In this document: in pieces, positions 16,334-19,289 of the stretch
Layout: every line of letters starts with the position of its first letter
How positions within the stretch are numbered: the first letter of the stretch is position 1
From: VFZS01 sp964353255
Lineage (GTDB): Bacteria; Acidobacteriota; Terriglobia; Bryobacterales; Bryobacteraceae
DNA: 19,289 nucleotides
NCBI GenBank assembly: GCA_964353255.1
Contig: CAYGVJ010000106.1
Span: forward strand, 1-19,289
Direction: 5' to 3'
Position numbers and translations under genes: made by a program
The notes under the pieces: model-generated
What the model was told of the DNA's origin: nothing
Seen by the model: the letters and a program-made list of their open reading frames with translations, nothing else
Database searches by the model: none

Positions 16334-16464
16334 GTGCAGCTTGCGTCTGTCCTCAAGATAGCAGAACGCCGAGCTGGCCGCCAGCGCCGCCCGGTGCGCT
16401 AACATGGTAGCGGGACCCCGAACCGGGGGTTCCGCCGACGCTTGTTGAACAGGAGAGCCGCTAG
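16334..16464. promoter_or_regulatory. Divergent intergenic region between glgP and the ferredoxin gene
   Basis: Both genes must start transcription in or near these 131 bases unless glgP begins at ATG 16405. The only structure seen is a short GC stem around 16414-16433 (ACCCC...GGGGT). AGGAG at 16451-16455 serves as the ferredoxin ribosome binding site, about 9 nt before ATG 16465. No convincing sigma-70 boxes were found. Confidence 0.35.
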
Positions 16465-16719
16465 ATGGCTTACGTCATCATCGATACCTGCACCAAGGAC
16501 GTGCTCTGTGTGGAGGCCTGCCCGGTAGACTGCATTCAACCCAAGCAGGACGAAGCCGGATTCGAGGAAAGCAGCCAGCTCTACATCGACCCGGAAGCCT
16601 GCATCGATTGCGGGGCTTGTGTTCCGGTCTGCCCCACCAACTCGATCTTCATCCTGGAGGAGTTGCCGGGCGATAAAGCCGACTTCGCCGGAAAGAACGC
16701 CGCCTACTACGGCAAGTAG
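16465..16719 (+). CDS. Two-cluster bacterial ferredoxin (4Fe-4S type)
   Basis: This small electron carrier has 84 residues. The first Cys set is C9, C15, C19 and C23 (the last two in CPVDC); the second is C46, C49, C52 and C56 (CIDCGACVPVCP). Eight cysteines allow two clusters, 2[4Fe-4S] or [3Fe-4S][4Fe-4S]; spacing around C9-C15 follows the seven/eight-iron type found in aerobes. The Tyr-rich C-terminal tail (NAAYYGK) is typical of this group. AGGAG precedes ATG 16465. The next gene downstream is a radical SAM enzyme that needs low-potential electrons, so this ferredoxin may be its donor, which is inference. The two genes are now separated by an inserted repeat. Confidence 0.92.
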   Translation: MAYVIIDTCTKDVLCVEACPVDCIQPKQDEAGFEESSQLYIDPEACIDCGACVPVCPTNSIFILEELPGDKADFAGKNAAYYGK

Positions 16720-16741
16720 GACCCCCGGGCCGGCGGCGGGG

Positions 16742-16896
16742 CCGGAAGGAGGCCGGGAAGCTGGGAAAAAACCGGCCCAACCGCTCCCTGACGGTCGCGG
16801 CTCGGATAGGGTCGCGAGGTTTCGGGCGGCCGTCCGAGCCGCGCGCGTAAGCAAGCGGTTTCAGGGCCGGTTTTTCACAGCTTCCGGAAGGAGGCC
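16742..16896. mobile_element. MITE-like inverted-repeat element flanked by 13-bp direct repeats
   Basis: The arms 16756-16806 and 16833-16885 are reverse complements over about 51 bp, with six mismatches and two small indels by hand alignment. They enclose a 26-nt loop. The outer stem includes AAAAAACCGGCCC facing GGGCCGGTTTTT, so the RNA could also act as a terminator. The 13-mer CCGGAAGGAGGCC occurs at both ends (16742-16754 and 16884-16896), as a target-site duplication would. The right copy contains the AAGGAGG ribosome binding site of the radical SAM gene. The element has no coding capacity and no transposase is nearby. Without it the ferredoxin stop and the amrS ATG would be about 41 nt apart. 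Confidence 0.7.
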
Positions 16897-16902
16897 GCAG
16901 CC

Positions 16903-18000
16903 ATGCCTGTCCTGGCGCAGCTTCTGGCGCTGAGGGGGCGGGAAGGCGAGCTGTTCGAGCCGCTGGATGACCGCCGCATCCGCTGCTACGCCTGCGGCCA
17001 CTGCTGCCCGATCTTTGAAGGCCAGCCCGGGGTCTGCAAGGTGCGCTTCAACCGGGGCGGCAAGCTGTATGTCCCCTGGGGCTACGTCGCTGGCGCCCAC
17101 TGCGACCCCATCGAAAAGAAACCTTTCTTTCATGTGCGGCCTGGAGCTGCGGCCTTCAGCTTTGGCATGCTGGGCTGCAACTTCCACTGCCCGTTTTGCC
17201 AGAACTGGGTGACCTCCCAGGCCCTGCGCGATCCCGTGGCGGTCTCGCCGCCGCAGGCGGCCACAGCCGAGCAGATCGTGCGGCAAGCCGTCAAGCTGGG
17301 GGCCGCAGCCGTCGTCAGCACCTATAACGAGCCGCTCATCACCGTCGAATGGGCGGTGGCCGTCTTCCGCGAAGCCCGCGCCCGAGGCCTGCTGACCGGC
17401 TTCGTCTCCAACGGATACGCCAACCCCAGGGTGCTCGAATACCTCCATCCCTGGCTGGATCTGTTCAAAGTGGACCTGAAGTGTTTCGACGACCGCCGCT
17501 ACCGCCGCCTGGGAGCCCGGCTCGAACCGGTCCTGGACAGCATCCGCCGCATCTTCCAGATGGGCTTCTGGCTGGAGGTCGTCACCTTGGTGGTGCCGGG
17601 ATTCAACGATAGCGACGGCGAGTTGCGGCAGATCGCCGAGTTTCTGGCCGGCGTCTCGCCCGACATTCCCTGGCACGTAACGGCTTTCCACAGCAACTAC
17701 AAGATGGAGGACACCCGCGACACCCCTGGGGAGACCCTCCTGCGGGCTGCCGAAATCGGGCGCCGGGCCGGGCTGCGCTACGTCTACTCGGGCAACCTGC
17801 CCGGGGCGGTGGGCGGCGGCGAGGACACCTTCTGCGGCGCCTGCGGAGCGCGCCTGATCCGGCGCTACGGGTTTCGCGTGCTCGACTACCGGCTCACTGC
17901 CGAGGGCCGCTGCTCCGCTTGCTCGCAGGCCATCCCCGGCCGCTGGGCCGTTCCCGGCCCCAACCACCTTGACGCGCCTACCGCCCCCCGCCTACAATGA
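16903..18000 (+). CDS. amrS: AmmeMemoRadiSam-system radical SAM enzyme
   Basis: This is a cytoplasmic iron-sulfur radical SAM enzyme of 365 residues, in the group annotated as 'AmmeMemoRadiSam system radical SAM enzyme' and related to pyruvate formate-lyase activators. The cluster motif is C92-x3-C96-x2-C99 in GCNFHCPFCQNW. The N-terminus has an extra Cys group (C28, C31, C34, C35 and C45), and the C-terminus carries two CxxC pairs (FCGAC, RCSAC) that look like a zinc ribbon. Other motifs are TYNEPLI and VSNGY. The usual partners, AMMECR1-like AmrA and MEMO1-like AmrB, are not in the window, and their reaction is unresolved. ATG 16903 has AAGGAGG 8 nt upstream. The 3' end contains a promoter for tatA. 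Confidence 0.88.
   Translation: MPVLAQLLALRGREGELFEPLDDRRIRCYACGHCCPIFEGQPGVCKVRFNRGGKLYVPWGYVAGAHCDPIEKKPFFHVRPGAAAFSFGMLGCNFHCPFCQNWVTSQALRDPVAVSPPQAATAEQIVRQAVKLGAAAVVSTYNEPLITVEWAVAVFREARARGLLTGFVSNGYANPRVLEYLHPWLDLFKVDLKCFDDRRYRRLGARLEPVLDSIRRIFQMGFWLEVVTLVVPGFNDSDGELRQIAEFLAGVSPDIPWHVTAFHSNYKMEDTRDTPGETLLRAAEIGRRAGLRYVYSGNLPGAVGGGEDTFCGACGARLIRRYGFRVLDYRLTAEGRCSACSQAIPGRWAVPGPNHLDAPTAPRLQ
17969..17998 (+). promoter_or_regulatory. Sigma-70-type promoter for tatA
   Basis: TTGACG (17969-17974) and TACAAT (17993-17998) are separated by 18 nt. Each box differs from consensus at one position. The pair lies inside the last codons of the radical SAM gene and ends where its stop codon begins. 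Transcription should start about 18005, a few bases before the tatA ribosome binding site, so the leader would be very short. This is the best promoter in the plus-strand half of the window. Confidence 0.7.
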
Positions 18001-18021
18001 GAGGGCGAGCAAGGAGGCCAC

Positions 18022-18189
18022 ATGAGATCCATCGGCTTGCCTGAGCTTCTCGTCATTTTGGGTGTCGCCGTCCTGCTGTTCGGCGGGAAAAAGATCCCTG
18101 AGGTGGCCAAAGGTTTGGGCGAAGGCATTCGCAACTTCAAGAGCGCCCTCAAGGGTGAGGAGAAGCCCGAAGACAGGAAGCCGGCGTAA
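18022..18189 (+). CDS. tatA: Twin-arginine translocase subunit TatA/TatE
   Basis: This 55-residue protein forms the pore-like oligomer of the Tat pathway, which exports folded proteins across the inner membrane. One N-terminal membrane segment (about 6-20, LPELLVILGVAVLLF) is followed by the FGGKKIPEVAKGLGEGIRNFKSAL hinge and amphipathic helix, split here as FGGKKIPEVAKGLG and EGIRNFKSAL. The Phe-Gly hinge at 20-21 and the charged, Lys/Glu-rich tail are typical. It is short but within the family range. ATG 18022 has a strong AAGGAGG about 6 nt upstream. It has its own promoter and a downstream terminator, so it is probably a single-gene transcript. No tatB or tatC is in the window. Confidence 0.92.
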   Translation: MRSIGLPELLVILGVAVLLFGGKKIPEVAKGLGEGIRNFKSALKGEEKPEDRKPA

Positions 18190-18196
18190 GCTTCCC

Positions 18197-18223
18197 ACGC
18201 CGCCCGCAAGTGTTGGGCGGCGT
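18197..18223 (+). terminator. Strong hairpin downstream of tatA
   Basis: ACGCCGCCC pairs with GGGCGGCGT around a 9-nt loop, eight bases after the tatA stop. There is no long T-run, only GTTCCCC. It probably assists termination or protects the mRNA 3' end, together with the palindrome at 18246-18273. Confidence 0.5.
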
Positions 18224-18245
18224 TCCCCTCGGCCTTCCAGAAAGA

Positions 18246-18273
18246 AAAACCCCGCGAGCGCTCGCGGGGTTTT
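18246..18273. terminator. Bidirectional rho-independent terminator between tatA and the HU gene
   Basis: Bases 18246-18259 are the exact reverse complement of 18260-18273: AAAACCCCGCGAGC facing GCTCGCGGGGTTTT. This gives a GC-rich stem with T4 on both strands. It lies between the convergent tatA (stop 18189) and HU (stop 18289) genes and should stop transcription from both sides. Confidence 0.88.
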
Positions 18274-18288
18274 GAGTCTAGCGGTCTG

Positions 18289-18594
18289 CTACTTCTTCTT
18301 CGGGGGAACGATGGCGTCCTTGACGACCTTCGCTACCCGAAATTTCACGACCTTCTTGGCCGGGATCTTGATCGGAACGCCGGTGGCGGGGTTCCGCCCC
18401 ATGCGGGCTTTGCGCTCGACCCGCACCAGCCGGCCCAGTCCCGGAAGCACGAATACGCCCGCCTTCTTGGTCTCCCGGACGGCGATGCCAGCATAGGCCT
18501 CCACGATCTGCTTGGCTACCTTATTGCTCACGTCGGCCGCGCCGGCGATCTCTCGAATCAGTTGCGTTTGCGTCATGCGTTTGGCATCAGCCAT
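18289..18594 (-). CDS. HU family DNA-binding protein
   Basis: This small basic nucleoid protein dimerises and bends DNA. The 101-residue protein has the two N-terminal helices (MTQTQLIREIAGAADVSNK and on to AYAGIAVRET), the VFVLPGLGRLVRVE beta-sheet start and the DNA-arm tip GRNPATG at 66-72, whose Pro69 is the residue that intercalates in DNA. The C-terminus ends in PPKKK. ATG 18594 is chosen because a stop lies in frame just upstream. The GGGAGG at 18609-18614 is 14 nt away, further than usual, and directly abuts an out-of-frame ATG that opens an 11-codon reading frame overlapping the HU start. A promoter and a terminator-like hairpin lie upstream. Confidence 0.92.
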   Translation of the reverse strand: MADAKRMTQTQLIREIAGAADVSNKVAKQIVEAYAGIAVRETKKAGVFVLPGLGRLVRVERKARMGRNPATGVPIKIPAKKVVKFRVAKVVKDAIVPPKKK

Positions 18595-18671
18595 AGCTTG
18601 TTACCCATCCTCCCAAATTGAACGTGAACCACCCTCGAGCAGGGCCTCCTCTGCCCGGACGCCCGCGCTTC

Positions 18672-18694
18672 AAAAAACGCCCGGTCTTCCGGAC
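18672..18694 (-). terminator. Terminator-like hairpin in the HU leader
   Basis: On the minus strand GTCCGG pairs with CCGGGC (one G-T pair) around an AAGA loop, then G and T6 follow. This is the layout of an intrinsic terminator. It lies about 15 nt after the predicted HU transcription start and about 80 nt before the HU start codon, so it could be an attenuator rather than the recA terminator. Confidence 0.55.
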
Positions 18695-18715
18695 TGCACC
18701 ACTCGAACCGTCCAT

Positions 18716-18744
18716 ATTATGCGGAATCGCGGGCCAGATGTAAA
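18716..18744 (-). promoter_or_regulatory. Sigma-70-type promoter for the HU gene
   Basis: Reading the minus strand, TTTACA (18744-18739) and CATAAT (18721-18716) are separated by exactly 17 nt. Each box is one base from consensus. It lies between recA and HU and would start transcription near 18709, giving a leader of about 115 nt. Confidence 0.65.
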
Positions 18745-18757
18745 GAGAAATGTGGGC

Positions 18758-18781
18758 GGAAGGCCCATTTTTCGGCCCTCC
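18758..18781 (-). terminator. Hairpin after recA
   Basis: On the minus strand GGAGGGCC pairs with GGCCTTCC (one G-T pair) around an 8-nt A-rich loop, about 30 nt beyond the recA stop. A CATTTCTCTTT stretch follows after a few bases. It is a plausible, weak terminator for recA. If so, the downstream hairpin at 18672-18694 is free to act on HU transcripts. Confidence 0.45.
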
Positions 18782-18810
18782 CGTGGCACAGGACTTCAGC
18801 CGGTGGTCCT

Positions 18811-19289
18811 TCAGGCCCGCGCTGCGGCCGCCTTCTGCACCGGCACGGGCACGGCCGTCACCTCCCGGGCCCCTTCGGGCAGTCCCAAACGGCTGCGCAA
18901 CTCGGCCTCCAGCCGCCGCGCCAGATCCGGGTGCTCCCGGAGAAAGCGCCAGGCGTTCTCCCGCCCCTGGCCCAGGCGCTCCCCGCCGTAGGCGAACCAG
19001 GTCCCGCTCTTTTCTACCAGGCCTTGCCCCGCCCCCACGTCCAGCAGGTCGCTTTCACGGCAAACCCCCTCCCCGTGGATCAGGTCGAATTCCGCCTCTC
19101 GGAACGGCGCGGCCACCTTGTTCTTCACCACGCGCGCCTTGGTCCGGCTGCCTATCACCCGGTCGCCCTCCTTGATCGCCGCCAGCCGCCGCACATCCAC
19201 GCGTACCGAGGCGTAAAATTTCAGGGCCCGGCCGCCGCTGGTGGTTTCCGGGTTGCCGAACATCACCCCGATCTTCTCCCGGATCTGGC
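18811..19289 (-). CDS. recA: RecA recombinase, C-terminal part (cut by the window edge)
   Basis: RecA forms filaments on single-stranded DNA, drives homologous strand exchange and triggers LexA cleavage in the SOS response. The window holds the last 158 residues; the gene continues past 19289. Visible family features are REKIGVMFGNPETT, where the loop-L2 region ends, then GGRALKFYASVRVDVRR, KNKVAAPFREAEFDL, and the C-terminal helical domain with GERLGQGRENAWRFL. Walker A and the start lie outside. The tail is short (EVTAVPVPVQKAAAARA) and lacks the long acidic stretch found in E. coli. The stop is TGA at 18811-18813. The reading frame is intact to the edge, so the partial state is due to the window only. 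Confidence 0.96.
   Translation of the reverse strand, partial: QIREKIGVMFGNPETTSGGRALKFYASVRVDVRRLAAIKEGDRVIGSRTKARVVKNKVAAPFREAEFDLIHGEGVCRESDLLDVGAGQGLVEKSGTWFAYGGERLGQGRENAWRFLREHPDLARRLEAELRSRLGLPEGAREVTAVPVPVQKAAAARA

Noticed and set aside
14390..16402. Plus-strand open frame of 670 codons opposite glgP
   Set aside because: Antisense shadow. The minus strand encodes an intact glycogen phosphorylase with its PLP lysine.
18695..18712. GGTTCGAGT on the minus strand, resembling a tRNA T-loop
   Set aside because: No acceptor, D or anticodon stem can be built around it, so it is not a tRNA or a clear tRNA-derived attachment site.

Overview
This GC-rich 19.3 kb window looks like a metagenome-derived scaffold from an acidobacterium, probably from the Solibacter/Bryobacterales side of Acidobacteriota. 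That is inferred from family content: a secreted S9 glutamyl-type peptidase, a MEDS-domain histidine kinase, a secreted GH2 enzyme, a Cys-rich zinc-ribbon protein, an HU with a Lys-rich tail, and many palindromic intergenic repeats. No rRNA, tRNA, CRISPR array, phage gene or transposase gene was seen. A run of ten Ns at 3908-3917 is an assembly gap inside one gene.

Layout. Positions 1-298 hold a series of small hairpins and no convincing gene. A plus-strand group follows: a long-chain polyprenyl diphosphate synthase (299-1300), an HDOD protein (1356-2198), a DUF4352-like lipoprotein (2245-2772) and an exported protein made of two copies of one domain (about 2778-3614). It meets the minus-strand S9 peptidase (3635-6033) at a perfect 28-bp palindrome that contains both stop codons. 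Next on the minus strand are a MEDS histidine kinase (6121-7488) and a compact group read leftward from 13409: zinc-ribbon protein, zinc alcohol dehydrogenase, AI-2E family transporter, J-domain/winged-helix protein and secreted GH2 glycosidase. A 359-nt region without a gene (13410-13768) separates this group from an alpha-glucan phosphorylase (13769-16333). Divergently, on the plus strand, come a ferredoxin (16465-16719), an AmrS-type radical SAM enzyme (16903-18000) and a short TatA (18022-18189) with its own promoter. A bidirectional terminator separates TatA from HU (18289-18594) and the 3' part of recA (18811 to the right edge), both on the minus strand.

Working together. The window is mostly housekeeping and heterotrophic functions: isoprenoid chain synthesis, glycogen breakdown, secreted peptide and polysaccharide hydrolysis, protein export, chromosome architecture and repair. 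The ferredoxin lies directly upstream of a radical SAM enzyme and could supply its electrons.

I do not see a complete new defence or mobile system. The most unusual signals are between genes: a MITE-like inverted repeat flanked by 13-bp direct repeats, inserted between the ferredoxin and amrS and carrying a copy of the amrS ribosome binding site; a dispersed repeat rich in CGCCAAG that supplies the last codons of the histidine kinase; and a promoter followed at once by a terminator-like hairpin in the HU leader.
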